Assembly (NCBI RefSeq): GCF_000204195.1
Contig: NZ_AFBG01000015.1
Span: 1 to 64,000 of the forward strand
From: Acidovorax radicis N35
GTDB lineage: Bacteria > Pseudomonadota > Gammaproteobacteria > Burkholderiales > Burkholderiaceae_C
Reading direction: 5' to 3'
DNA: 64,000 nt
Below are positions 9,007 to 17,739 of this stretch, in pieces. The notes under the pieces were generated by a model. It did not search any database and was not told where the DNA came from. It worked only from the letters and a program-made list of their open reading frames with translations. The position numbers were made by a program, and so were the translations under genes. The number at the start of each line of letters is the position of its first letter. Position 1 is the first letter of the stretch.

Positions 9007-9471
9007 CTACGCCGGGGCGCCGAAGTTGCGCGCCAGCGATTCCGCCACGCACACGGGCTTGTCGCTGCCTTCGCGTTCCACCGTCACCAGCCAGGTCATC
9101 TGCATGCCATCGGGCGCAATCGGTTCGGCAGCCTGCAAGGTCAGTCGCGCACGCAGCCGACTGCCCACCGGCACCGGCGACGTGAAACGCACCTTGTTGA
9201 GGCCGTAGTTCACGCCCATGCGCGCGCCCTCGATGGTCAAGCCCGTCTCGAAGAACTGCGGAATCAACGACAGCGTGAGAAACCCGTGCGCAATCGGCGC
9301 GCCAAACGGCCCGGCCTTGGCACGCTCGGGGTCCACGTGGATCCACTGGTGGTCGCCCGTGGCCTGGGCGAACAGGTTGACCTGTTCCTGCGTGATGGTG
9401 ATCCAGTCGGTCACGGTGACCTCCTGGCCCACGCAGGCGCTGACTTCGGAATATGAGCGAAAGATTTTCAT
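9007..9471 (-). CDS. MaoC family dehydratase ((R)-specific enoyl-CoA hydratase-like)
   Basis: A 154-aa hot-dog-fold protein, starting at ATG 9471 (MKIFRSYSEV), which fits the family better than GTG 9492 upstream. The hydratase signature is clear: FAQATGDHQWIHVDPERA followed by PIAHGFLTLSLIPQF, giving the catalytic Asp and His of MaoC/PhaJ hydratases. The likely reaction is hydration of an enoyl-CoA; the physiological substrate is not shown by context. Confidence 0.92.
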   Translation of the reverse strand: MKIFRSYSEVSACVGQEVTVTDWITITQEQVNLFAQATGDHQWIHVDPERAKAGPFGAPIAHGFLTLSLIPQFFETGLTIEGARMGVNYGLNKVRFTSPVPVGSRLRARLTLQAAEPIAPDGMQMTWLVTVEREGSDKPVCVAESLARNFGAPA

Positions 9472-9567
9472 CGTTGCAATGTAGCCCTGCACCCAGGCGC
9501 GCCTTGTCTGCCGTGTGACAGGTGTTTTCCCGGGGGCCTTGTTGTACGTTCTGCTTCACGCTGTCCT

Positions 9568-10185
9568 TCAAGAATTGAGCCACGCACAGATACCCTGCCA
9601 TTGCTCCAGGTCGCGTGCCACGCGGCCCGGCGCCACGTCAAACAGCGTGAGACCGTGCGCCGCCAGATGCACGTAGTTCTGCGTATCGCGCAGATAGCCC
9701 AGCACCGGAAACCCCAGGTTGTCCACAAAGTGGTGCAACTGCTCGGCGGCCTTGGTGCGCGCGTCCACGCGCATGCCCACGATGCCCACCTGCACGCCCG
9801 CCGCGTGGCGATGTTCGGCCAGCTGGTCCAGAAAGCTGCGCGTGGCGAAGATGTCGAACACACTGGGCTGCAGCGGCACGATGATCTTGTCGGCCAGTTT
9901 GAGCACGTCGTTCAGGCGCCAGCCGTGCAGGCCGGCGGGCGTGTCGAGCACCGCATGCGTGGTGCCCTTGGGCGGGCGGCTGATCACATCCGAGCTGCTG
10001 TCCCAGGCGCCGATGGCGCGCGCGGCGGGAGGACGCAGGCCCAGCCAGAGCTTGGCGGACTCCTGCCGGTCGGTGTCGCCCAGGATCACGGGGTGCCCCT
10101 GGCTCGCAAAGTAGCCCGCGATGTTGGTGGACAGCGTGGACTTGCCCACGCCACCCTTGGGATTGGCAACAACAACTACTGGCAT
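9568..10185 (-). CDS. ParA family ATPase
   Basis: A 205-aa MinD/ParA-type P-loop ATPase. The start is ATG 10185, preceded by a good AAGGAGG ribosome-binding site; the longer frame to 10224 is less likely. The deviant Walker A motif KGGVGKST (residues 10-17), DTDRQESA and the VLDTPAGLHGW switch region are visible. Short ParA proteins without a ParB partner are frequent on chromosomes and position cell components other than DNA. No parB or parS-like gene lies next to it, so its cargo is unknown. Confidence 0.92.
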   Translation of the reverse strand: MPVVVVANPKGGVGKSTLSTNIAGYFASQGHPVILGDTDRQESAKLWLGLRPPAARAIGAWDSSSDVISRPPKGTTHAVLDTPAGLHGWRLNDVLKLADKIIVPLQPSVFDIFATRSFLDQLAEHRHAAGVQVGIVGMRVDARTKAAEQLHHFVDNLGFPVLGYLRDTQNYVHLAAHGLTLFDVAPGRVARDLEQWQGICAWLNS

Positions 10186-10233
10186 GACAACCTCCTTGGA
10201 ATCTGCGGGCCCATGAAAAACCAAGCCAAATCA

Positions 10234-10270
10234 GCCTCTGGCGCTTGATTGACAAGCGCCAGAGGCTATC
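10234..10270. repeat. Dispersed 'AGCGCTT/AAGCGC/AGCTATC' repeat, copy 1 (perfect 14-bp hairpin)
   Basis: GCCTCTGGCGCTTG (10234-10247), loop ATTGA, and the exact complement CAAGCGCCAGAGGC (10253-10266), followed by TATCAAAATC. It lies between the lysE stop and the ParA gene on the minus strand and could work as a terminator. It is a member of a family with about ten copies in this window. Confidence 0.85.
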
Positions 10271-10293
10271 AAAATCAAAGCATCAACATCCCA

Positions 10294-10932
10294 TCAAGCG
10301 TGTTGCCCGCCACGCTTGACGAAGAACAGCCCGGCGCCCACCGCCATCAACAGGCCACCAAACACACGGTTCTGCGTGCGCACGGCACGGGCACTGCGCA
10401 TCAGGCGGCGCAGGGCGCTGGCGCCAAAAGCGTAGCCGTGCATCACCACCACGTCCACCGTCAGCGTGGTAGCAGCCATCACGAGCAACTGGCTCCACAG
10501 CGGGCGTGTGTCGGTCATGAACTGGGGCAACACGGCCACCATGAAGATGATGCCCTTGGGGTTGGTAGCATTGGTCAGGAAACCCGTCAGGCAGCGTTTT
10601 TTCCAGGTGCCTGCAGACGCAGCCTCATCGCCTTGCACGGGCGATACATCGCCGGCACGCCACTGGTTGAAGCCCACGTAAATCAGGTAGCAGGCGCCCA
10701 GCACCTTCACCACGCTGAAAGCCACCTCGGACGCCAGCAGCAGCGAACCCACACCCGCCCCGGCGATCAGCAAAATCAGCAGCAGGCCCAGTTGCAGGCC
10801 AAAGATCGTGGCCCCCGTCTTGCGCACGCCGAACGACAGGCCATGGCTCATCGACAACACAGCCCCCGAGCCCGGCGACACCGCAATCAGGCACGATGCC
10901 GCGAAAAAAGCCAGCCAAGTCTGCAAGTCCAT
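10294..10932 (-). CDS. LysE/RhtB family amino-acid exporter
   Basis: A 212-aa membrane protein with about six helices and the LysE-family N-terminus: ISPGSGAVLSMSHGLSFGVR is replaced here by AVSPGSGAVLSMSHGLSFG, near residues 18-36. It also has NATNPKGIIFMVAVLPQF near residue 116. Family members export basic or neutral amino acids or homoserine derivatives; the substrate cannot be told from sequence. The gene stands alone, with repeats of the dispersed family on both sides. Confidence 0.93.
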   Translation of the reverse strand: MDLQTWLAFFAASCLIAVSPGSGAVLSMSHGLSFGVRKTGATIFGLQLGLLLILLIAGAGVGSLLLASEVAFSVVKVLGACYLIYVGFNQWRAGDVSPVQGDEAASAGTWKKRCLTGFLTNATNPKGIIFMVAVLPQFMTDTRPLWSQLLVMAATTLTVDVVVMHGYAFGASALRRLMRSARAVRTQNRVFGGLLMAVGAGLFFVKRGGQHA

Positions 10933-11012
10933 GAGTCACCGTGCCCGTGTGCGAAGAAGGGCAAACATCTTAACAACGCCCCCGCTCCGCTGCGACGATC
11001 TGGAAAAAAGTA

Positions 11013-11060
11013 CCCTCTAGCGCACAACCAGCAAGCGCCGAAAGCTATCAAAACAGAAGC
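11013..11060. repeat. Dispersed repeat, copy 2 (degenerate)
   Basis: CTCTAGCGC, then CAAGCGC, then AAGCTATCAAAACAG in the same order and spacing as the better copies, with base changes. It lies in the 240-bp space between lysE and the antiporter gene, upstream of both. Confidence 0.7.
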
Positions 11061-11173
11061 ACTCTATTAGTGTGCCACGCGCGCCCTCCCACATCGCTGC
11101 GGCAATGCCAGAATCCTGACACGCCCGCATCCCTGCGACACCTCCCCCAACGCCATCGCCCGCATCTCCCTCT

Positions 11174-13081
11174 ATGGAACACGCCCCCACCTGGCTCACC
11201 TACGGCTTCCTGTACCTCACCGCCGCGGTGCTGGCCGTGCCCATTGCCAAGGCGCTGGGCCTCGGGGCCATCATCGGCTACCTGGCGGCGGGCATCGCCA
11301 TCGGGCCCTGGGGCCTGGGGCTGGTGAGCAACGTGCAGGACATCCTGCACTTCGCTGAATTCGGCGTGGTGCTGATGCTGTTCCTCGTCGGGCTGGAGCT
11401 GCAACCGAGCCGCCTGTGGGCGCTGCGCCGCCCCATCTTCGGCACCGGCACCGCCCAGGTGCTGGGCTGCGCGGCCGTGCTGTTTGCGCTGGGTGCCCTC
11501 GCCGGCCTGCCCTGGCGCGTGAGCCTGGTGGGCGCCCTGGGCCTGGCGCTGTCGTCCACGGCCATCGCGCTGCAGTCGCTGGCCGAGCGCAATCTCATGC
11601 GCACCCAGAGCGGGCAGGCGGGCTTTTCAATTTTGCTGTTCCAGGACGTGGCGGCCATCCCCATCCTGGCCTTGCTACCCGTGCTGGGCGCCGCTGCGGG
11701 TGATGGCGCCGGCCACACGCCGGGCGAAGTGGCGCTGGAGGTGCTCAAGATCGTGGGCGTGATCGCCGCCATCATCCTCGGCGGGCGCCTGCTGCTGCGC
11801 CCGGTGCTGCGCTGGATCGCCAAGAGCAACACGCCCGAGATCTTCACCGCCGCCGCGCTGCTGCTGGTGGTGGGCATCGCCTACCTGATGGTGATGGTGG
11901 GGCTGTCGATGGCGCTGGGCGCCTTTCTGGCCGGCGTGCTGCTGGCCGACAGCGAATACCGGCGCGAGCTCGAGGCCGACATCGAACCCTTCAAGGGCCT
12001 GCTGCTCGGGCTGTTTTTCATTGCCGTGGGCATGAGCATCGACTTCGGCGTAATCCTGCGCTCGCCGGGCCTCATGGCGGCCATCCTGGTCGGCTTCCTC
12101 GCGGCCAAGGCCATCGTCATCTACACCCTGGCCAAGGTCGTCAACATCCCCTACCAGGAGCGCCCGGTGTTCACGCTGCTGCTGGCGCAGGGTGGTGAAT
12201 TCGCTTTTGTGGTGTTCCAGGCCGCAGCCGGCGCCAGCGTATTCCCGGCCGAGACCGCGTCTCTGCTCATCGGTGCCGTGGCGCTGTCGATGCTGATCAG
12301 CCCGCTGCTGCTCGTGGTGCTGGACCGCGTGCTGCTGCGCCGCTACGCCAAGCTCAAAACCACGCCCCAGGCTGAAGAAATCTCCGAGCCCCAAGAGGCG
12401 CCCATCATCATCGCGGGCTTCGGCCGCTACGGGCAGATTGTCTCGCGCGTGCTGCTGGCCCAGGGCCTGCGCACCACCGTGCTGGACCACAGCGTGGACA
12501 TGCTGGAGGTGGCACGCACCTTTGGCTATCGCGTGTTCTATGGCGATGCCACGCGGCTCGACCTGCTGCGCATCGCGGGGGCCGAACACGCCCGCATCCT
12601 GGTGGTGGCGGTGGACGACGCCGAGCAATCGCTCCAGATCGCCAAGCTGGCACGCGAACATTTCCCCCACCTGCAGGTGGTCGCCCGCGCACGGGACATC
12701 TCCCACTGGAACAAGCTGCGCGACCTGGGCGTGACCCTGGTGCAGCGCGAGCTGTTCGAGTCCAGCCTGCAAAGCGCCCACACGGTGCTGGAGCTGATGG
12801 GCCTGCCCGCCGCGCAGGCCACCGCCATCACCCAGCGCTTTCGCACCCACAACATCGCACTGGCCGACCGCATGTACCCGCACTACAAAGACCAGGCCAA
12901 GTTCATCGCCGTGGCGCGCGAGGGGCGCAACCAGTTGGCAGAGCAAATGGCCAAAGAGCGGCAGGAGAGCGCGGCGATGGGGGCCGTTGGCGGCCAGTAC
13001 CCGGGGTATGGCGGGGTGGACGGTGCACAAGAAGGCGATGCGGCTGCCCATGCAGCAGATCTGGATAAAAAGAGGCCGTAG
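11174..13081 (+). CDS. kefC: CPA2 family cation:proton antiporter (KefB/KefC type)
   Basis: A 635-aa inner-membrane protein: an N-terminal Na+/H+-exchanger domain with 12-13 helices (about residues 8-385), then a RCK/TrkA-N nucleotide-binding domain whose Rossmann motif is GFGRYGQ (residues 415-421), to about residue 530. In E. coli KefC/KefB this domain gates K+ efflux through glutathione adducts. The C-terminal tail after residue 590 is low in conservation. No KefF/KefG accessory gene is adjacent. The stop codon TAG lies inside a dispersed repeat copy that begins at the 3' end. Confidence 0.95.
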   Translation: MEHAPTWLTYGFLYLTAAVLAVPIAKALGLGAIIGYLAAGIAIGPWGLGLVSNVQDILHFAEFGVVLMLFLVGLELQPSRLWALRRPIFGTGTAQVLGCAAVLFALGALAGLPWRVSLVGALGLALSSTAIALQSLAERNLMRTQSGQAGFSILLFQDVAAIPILALLPVLGAAAGDGAGHTPGEVALEVLKIVGVIAAIILGGRLLLRPVLRWIAKSNTPEIFTAAALLLVVGIAYLMVMVGLSMALGAFLAGVLLADSEYRRELEADIEPFKGLLLGLFFIAVGMSIDFGVILRSPGLMAAILVGFLAAKAIVIYTLAKVVNIPYQERPVFTLLLAQGGEFAFVVFQAAAGASVFPAETASLLIGAVALSMLISPLLLVVLDRVLLRRYAKLKTTPQAEEISEPQEAPIIIAGFGRYGQIVSRVLLAQGLRTTVLDHSVDMLEVARTFGYRVFYGDATRLDLLRIAGAEHARILVVAVDDAEQSLQIAKLAREHFPHLQVVARARDISHWNKLRDLGVTLVQRELFESSLQSAHTVLELMGLPAAQATAITQRFRTHNIALADRMYPHYKDQAKFIAVAREGRNQLAEQMAKERQESAAMGAVGGQYPGYGGVDGAQEGDAAAHAADLDKKRP

Positions 13082-13128
13082 CGCTTACCCGTCAAGCGCA
13101 AACAGCTATATTTTTCGCAGTAACTATC
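13073..13128. repeat. Dispersed repeat, copy 3, spanning the kefC stop
   Basis: GGCCGTAGCGCTTACCCGTC, then AAGCGC, then AACAGCTATATTTTTCGCAGTAAC. The TAG that ends the antiporter gene (13079-13081) is part of the repeat, so the insertion probably fixed the present C-terminus. Confidence 0.8.
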
Positions 13129-13206
13129 GGCAATCCATCCCGGGTGGATGGGCTGCATGCCAAGGGCTTAGCTGCGAGAAGCACCACGCCATGACGCGCA
13201 AACCGC

Positions 13207-13281
13207 TTTCGCGACAGAATTTTGTCGCTTAAACTACTTTCACGACAAAAGTCTGTCGCGATTTGCGTTTACGACACCAGG
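13207..13281. promoter_or_regulatory. Twin CGACA-N6-TGTCG operators upstream of fic
   Basis: Two palindromes with identical geometry, CGACA-N6-TGTCG, at 13212-13227 and 13243-13258 (31 bp apart, three helical turns). A third half-site CGACA follows at 13272-13276. Each is preceded by TTTC or TTT. The first extends to GCGACA...TGTCGC with 16 of 18 positions symmetric. The region is clearly richer in A+T than its surroundings. The spot directly before a winged-helix Fic gene suggests an autoregulatory operator. Confidence 0.75.
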
Positions 13282-13291
13282 AGCCCCTGCC

Positions 13292-14722
13292 ATGCCCCGC
13301 CCTACCCTTGCCCAGGAGCTGGACCAACTCGCTGTGTTGATTCACAACGCAGGCCCCGCCGGAGTCGGCAGCGACGCCCTCTTGCAACTGCTGGGGGGCA
13401 CCCACGAGCGCCGCACGCTGCAGCGCCGCCTGGCACGGCTGTCAGAGCAAGGGCGCATCACGGTGCGCGGCGAGGGCCGGGCCACGCGCTACCACCCCAG
13501 CAATCCAAGCCATCCGCAGCAACCGCCTGCCGAAGCCGCGCCGCCCGCAGCATGGGGGACCGCCGCACCCGCCATCGCCGACTACGTCCCCACATCCGCA
13601 GAAGGCGCAGAAATCCGTGCCGCCATCTCCCAGTCGCGCCATCTGCGCAAACCGGTGGGCTACCAGCTGGACTTTTTGTCGCAGTACCACCCCAACGATA
13701 CGGCCTACCTGCCGCACGACCTGCGCGAGCAACTGCATGGGCTAGGCCGATCCCCCGCCGACCAAACCCCCGCAGGCACCTTCGCCAGAGACATCCTCAA
13801 CCGCCTGCTCATCGACCTCTCCTGGGCCTCGTCCCACCTCGAGGGCAACACCTACAGCCGCCTCGACACCGAACGCCTGATCGAGTTCGGCCAGGCCGCC
13901 GAAGGCAAGAACGCGCTGGAAACCCAGATGATCCTGAACCACAAGCAGGCCATCGAATACCTGGTGCTCCAGCCCGAAAACGCACAGGTACGTACTGACA
14001 CGTTGATAGCGCTGCACGCCTTCCTGTCCGACGGCCTGATGGCCGACCCCGCCTCCGTGGGCCGCATCCGCCGCCGCGCCGTGGAGATCGGCGGCAGCGT
14101 CTACCTGCCCATCGCCCTGCCCCAGCGGCTCGAAGAACTCTTCGGCATCGTCACCCAAATGGCCGCCGAGATCACCGACCCGTTCGAGCAAGCCTTCTTT
14201 TTGATGGTGCACCTGCCGTACCTGCAGCCGTTCGAGGACGTGAACAAACGCGTATCGCGCCTGGCGGCCAACATCCCGTTCATTCGCCACAACCTGTGCC
14301 CGCTGTCGTTCATCGACGTGCCGCAACAAGCGTATGTAGACGCCATGCTGGGCGTGTACGAACTCAACCGCGTGGACCTGCTGCGCGATGTGTTCGTGTG
14401 GGCCTACGAGCGGTCTTGCCAGCAATACGTGGCGGTGAAGCAGAACCTGGTGCCGCCGGACATTTTTCGACTGCGCCACCGGCAGGCACTGGCAGAGGTG
14501 ATTGCGGCCATCGTGCGACAGGGGGAGGCGGCTACGGAGGATGCTGTGAAGCGCAGGATGCCTGCTTCTGTCCCAGAGGCCGACCACACGCATTTTGTGC
14601 AGCTGGCGCTGGCCGAGTTTGGCGCGCTGCATGCGGGGAATGCGGTGCGGTTTGGGATTCGGCCGTTGGAGTTTGGGGAGTGGGCAGGGCGGGATCGCGG
14701 GGATGCAAGTCATGGCGCCTGA
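13292..14722 (+). CDS. Winged-helix Fic family protein with degenerate Fic motif
   Basis: A 476-aa protein. Residues about 8-68 form a winged helix (LLQLLGGTHERRTLQRRLAR, then a TVRGEGRATRYHP wing). A linker rich in Pro/Ala follows, then an N-terminal Fic extension with the inhibitory motif S180-x3-E184-G-N, and the Fic core. The canonical motif HPFx(D/E)GN(G/K)RxxR reads Q312-P-F-E-D-V-N-K-R-V-S-R, so the catalytic His is Gln and the first Gly is Val. The anion-binding N, K/R and final R remain. AMP transfer is therefore doubtful. Its own operator-like palindromes lie just upstream, with a GGAG ribosome site before ATG. It could be a regulator that senses nucleotide. Confidence 0.9.
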   Translation: MPRPTLAQELDQLAVLIHNAGPAGVGSDALLQLLGGTHERRTLQRRLARLSEQGRITVRGEGRATRYHPSNPSHPQQPPAEAAPPAAWGTAAPAIADYVPTSAEGAEIRAAISQSRHLRKPVGYQLDFLSQYHPNDTAYLPHDLREQLHGLGRSPADQTPAGTFARDILNRLLIDLSWASSHLEGNTYSRLDTERLIEFGQAAEGKNALETQMILNHKQAIEYLVLQPENAQVRTDTLIALHAFLSDGLMADPASVGRIRRRAVEIGGSVYLPIALPQRLEELFGIVTQMAAEITDPFEQAFFLMVHLPYLQPFEDVNKRVSRLAANIPFIRHNLCPLSFIDVPQQAYVDAMLGVYELNRVDLLRDVFVWAYERSCQQYVAVKQNLVPPDIFRLRHRQALAEVIAAIVRQGEAATEDAVKRRMPASVPEADHTHFVQLALAEFGALHAGNAVRFGIRPLEFGEWAGRDRGDASHGA

Positions 14723-14787
14723 TTCGAATCTCATCCACAGGGCAGCCTATCGACAGCTGACTTCCTGAGGATGCAGAGTCGCCACTG

Positions 14788-15186
14788 TTACGGCACATAG
14801 ACCATCAGATTCTTGAATGCGAAACCTGAGTCCAGAGCTAAGACACGAGCACTCAACACGAGATCACTTCGTCCTTCGGACTGCGTCCATAGATCCACCA
14901 GAACGCTCCAGTGCTTGCCGGATCGGACGCAGACGGAGGACTCCCAAGTGTCTTCCGGCAACTCCGTGAGCACAGCCCCGTAATCTTCGACGTAGTCACG
15001 GATTCTTGCCGCTGCCTCCAGCGAAAGCGCCTCTGCTCCGGTCTCGACATCTAGCAGACGGTAGTTCTGTTGGGCGAAAGCAAGAACAATCTCCCGGAAT
15101 ACTGGCCGCCAGGCGGTGGGAACAGGCTGCTCTGTCGAGCCGTCTTCGGACGGCAGTACTTCAACACTTGAACTCCGATTGCTCAT
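14788..15186 (-). CDS. DUF7668-like hypothetical protein
   Basis: A 132-aa soluble protein with no signal or membrane segment. The C-terminal half (LPEDTWESSVCVRSGKHWSV, then DLWTQSEGRSDLVLS) resembles small uncharacterised proteins that I recall as DUF7668; I cannot verify this. Its G+C content is visibly lower than that of its neighbours, which fits transfer. It is convergent with fic and carries no obvious partner. Confidence 0.6.
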   Translation of the reverse strand: MSNRSSSVEVLPSEDGSTEQPVPTAWRPVFREIVLAFAQQNYRLLDVETGAEALSLEAAARIRDYVEDYGAVLTELPEDTWESSVCVRSGKHWSVLVDLWTQSEGRSDLVLSARVLALDSGFAFKNLMVYVP

Positions 15187-15499
15187 GCTTTGATCGCCTC
15201 ACTTACAAATTCAAAAAGAACGGGACTTCTCCCGTTTCGGCCATTCAGCATGGAACTGCTGCGGGCGAAGTTTCCCATTCAAGATTGGAGACTGAAGGCA
15301 TCTGTTCATTCAGTGCGCTTTCACAACATGAACGTCGCTCGCAGCAAAGCAGCAGAAAACGACTATCTCGGTAGCACCTTTTTAATTTTCAAACGATAAC
15401 TATTCGCATTAGAATTCACCTCACAGCCAGCCAGCGTCCCGGACACACAACGCGAGCCAGTGCACCTCGCGTTTTTGCCCACTCTCCACCGGGACCCCC
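15187..15499. promoter_or_regulatory. Intergenic region holding a hairpin and the TonB-receptor promoter
   Basis: A 313-bp stretch without a convincing gene. It contains a hairpin AACGGGA-CTTC-TCCCGTT (15219-15236), A+T-rich DNA from about 15340 and a Fur-box-like site (listed separately). A 69-codon TTG-initiated frame from 15190 is not convincing. Confidence 0.6.
15395..15413. promoter_or_regulatory. Fur-box-like operator
   Basis: GATAACTATTCGCATTAGA resembles the 19-bp Fur box (GATAAT-GATAAT-C-ATTATC), with GATAA, TATTC and CATTA hexamer-like units in place. It lies about 100 bp upstream of the TonB-dependent receptor start, in an A+T-rich segment fit for a promoter. Iron-repressed expression is the inference. 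Confidence 0.65.
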
Positions 15500-17704
15500 A
15501 TGTCTTCTCAGCCCTCGCGTGCGGTGTCGCCGCGCTCTTCGCTCGCCCGTCTTCGTTCGCCCTCACGTCCGTCTGCCCGCCAGGCCACCCTCTTCGCCCT
15601 GACCCCGCTGGCCTTGTGCCTCGCGCACGCCGCCATGGCGCAGCAGGCCGATGCAACGCCAACCGCCGACCCGGCCGCAGCAGCCACCAGCGCCACCGCC
15701 CCCCAGCTCCAAGAAGTCCGCATCAACGCCAGCACCGAAAAAGACATGGGCTTTGCCCCCGTCGAGGCACAGACCGCCGGCAAGGCGCCCATGCGCCGGC
15801 TCGAGACCCCGCAGTCCGTCAGCGTGGTCACGCGCGAGCAGATGGAGTCGCGCCAGATCGTGAACGTGCAGCAGGCGCTGCAGACCGTGGCGGGCGTGAG
15901 CCCCGTCAACTTCGGGCGCCGGGGGTTTGACGACATCAACATCCGTGGCTTTCGCTCTACCGAATCCATCCTGGTCGATGGCTTGGTGCAAAGCCCCGGC
16001 ATGTGGGCCAAGCTGCAGCCCTACGGCTACGAGCGCTTCGAGGTGCTCAAGGGCACGGCATCTGTGCTGTACGGCCAGGTGCAGCCCGGCGGCATCGTCA
16101 ACGCGGTGAGCAAGCGGCCCAAGAAGGATGCGCTGAACGAAGTGGGTGTGGAAGTGGGCAGCTTCGGCCAGCGCACGCTGCAGGCCGATGTGAACAAGCC
16201 GCTGTCCGAATCGGGCAAGACGGCGCTGCGCATCAACGCCCAGGTGTCCGACTCCGACGACCCGACGCAGTTCGTCTACCGCAAGGACCGGTGGTTCGCG
16301 CCCTCGCTGTCCATCGACCTGGGCGCGCAGACCGACCTGGTGCTGTTTGCCACCTACAGCCGCAGCGAGTGGATGCGCCAGCAGGGCATCACGCCGTACG
16401 GCACGCTGCTGCCCAACCGCAACGGCACGCTGTCCCGCACGATGTTCACCGGCGACCCTGCGTTCGGCGTGTACGACGTGGAGAGCACCACGCTGGGCTA
16501 TGCGCTGGAGCACAAGGTGTCCGACGCCATGACCTTCCGCCAGAACGTGCGCTACGAGACCGAGAAGGGCACGGGCAACTTCGTCTCCAACCAGGCGCTG
16601 CAAGCCAACCAGCGGCTTCAGAACCGCCAGGCATCGCGCCAATACATGGACTACGACCTGCTGGCCACCGACACCTCGCTGCTCACGCGCTTCGAGGCGC
16701 TGGGCATGAAGCACCAGTTGGTGACCGGGCTGGACGCGCGCTCCGGCCACTCCTACCTGGGGCAGCGCCGCTGCACCATCGGTGCGCTCGACCTGTTCAA
16801 CCCGGTCTACGGCATGTCCGCTAGCTGCCCCGTCAATCTCACCAGCGATGCCCCCGAAAAACTCAATGTGATGGGCTTGTATGCGCAAGACCAGATGAAG
16901 TTCGGCCAGGGCTGGACGGCCCTCGTGGGCCTGCGCCGCGACTGGTCGACCAACGACATCGACGACAGGGTGGCCCGCCAACAAACCCGCCAGAAGGACA
17001 ACGCCACCACGCTGTCCGCCGGCCTGGTGTATGAGTTCAAGCCCGGCTGGGCCGCGTACGGCAGCTATGGCGAATCGTTCCTGCCTCAGTCGGGCCTGAC
17101 GTTTGCAGGCTCGCCTTTCGTGCCCGAGACCGGCAAACAGTGGGAAGCCGGCGTGAAGTACGAGTCGCCCAATGGCCAGCTCACCGGCGCACTCGCCGTG
17201 TTCGACCTGGTGCGCGAAAACGTGACCACCGCCGACCTAGTCAACACGGGCTTCAGCGTGCAGACCGGACAGCAGCGCGCACGCGGCCTGGAGGTGGAAC
17301 TGGGCGCGGACATGAAGAACGGCTGGAAGCTGACCAGCGCCTACACCTACACGCAGTCCAAGGTCACGCGCGACAACAACGCCGCCATCGTGGGCCTGCC
17401 GCTGAACCTCACGCCGCGCCACACGCTCACCGCCTGGGCCACCTACAAGCTGCCAAAGGTCCAGCGCATCACGCTGGGCATGGGTGGGCGCTACGTCAGC
17501 GAGCAGATCGGCTCCTACCCCTTCACGCTGCCGTCGTACGTGGTGGCCGATGCGTCCATCAGCTACGCGGGCGACAACTACCGCGTGACGGCGGGCGTGA
17601 AGAACGTGTTCAACAAGGCGTACTACGACGGCGCGATCAATGCCAACGTGGTGTCGCCCGCGTTGCCGCGCAGCTTCAGCCTGGGCGTGACGTACTTCTT
17701 CTGA
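15500..17704 (+). CDS. TonB-dependent siderophore receptor
   Basis: A 734-aa outer-membrane receptor. The N-terminus is a long signal sequence ending near AHAAMA-QQ (about residue 48). A plug domain follows (TPQSVSVVTREQMESRQIVN around residue 95), then a 22-strand barrel whose last residues, SFSLGVTYFF, end in the expected aromatic. No STN signalling domain is present, so it is not a FecA-type regulator. It is first in a probable operon with a PepSY protein and two small membrane proteins. The ligand is probably a ferric siderophore, but which one is unknown. Confidence 0.95.
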   Translation: MSSQPSRAVSPRSSLARLRSPSRPSARQATLFALTPLALCLAHAAMAQQADATPTADPAAAATSATAPQLQEVRINASTEKDMGFAPVEAQTAGKAPMRRLETPQSVSVVTREQMESRQIVNVQQALQTVAGVSPVNFGRRGFDDINIRGFRSTESILVDGLVQSPGMWAKLQPYGYERFEVLKGTASVLYGQVQPGGIVNAVSKRPKKDALNEVGVEVGSFGQRTLQADVNKPLSESGKTALRINAQVSDSDDPTQFVYRKDRWFAPSLSIDLGAQTDLVLFATYSRSEWMRQQGITPYGTLLPNRNGTLSRTMFTGDPAFGVYDVESTTLGYALEHKVSDAMTFRQNVRYETEKGTGNFVSNQALQANQRLQNRQASRQYMDYDLLATDTSLLTRFEALGMKHQLVTGLDARSGHSYLGQRRCTIGALDLFNPVYGMSASCPVNLTSDAPEKLNVMGLYAQDQMKFGQGWTALVGLRRDWSTNDIDDRVARQQTRQKDNATTLSAGLVYEFKPGWAAYGSYGESFLPQSGLTFAGSPFVPETGKQWEAGVKYESPNGQLTGALAVFDLVRENVTTADLVNTGFSVQTGQQRARGLEVELGADMKNGWKLTSAYTYTQSKVTRDNNAAIVGLPLNLTPRHTLTAWATYKLPKVQRITLGMGGRYVSEQIGSYPFTLPSYVVADASISYAGDNYRVTAGVKNVFNKAYYDGAINANVVSPALPRSFSLGVTYFF

Positions 17705-17739
17705 CCGCAGCGCCATCACCCCGCCACCGCGAGCCGACC

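Noticed and set aside
11675..13051. Long minus-strand frame across the kefC gene
   Set aside because: Same shadow effect; the plus-strand protein has clear domains.
15190..15399. 69-codon TTG-initiated frame upstream of the TonB receptor
   Set aside because: No ribosome site, weak start codon, overlap with the Fur-like promoter region and no recognisable product.
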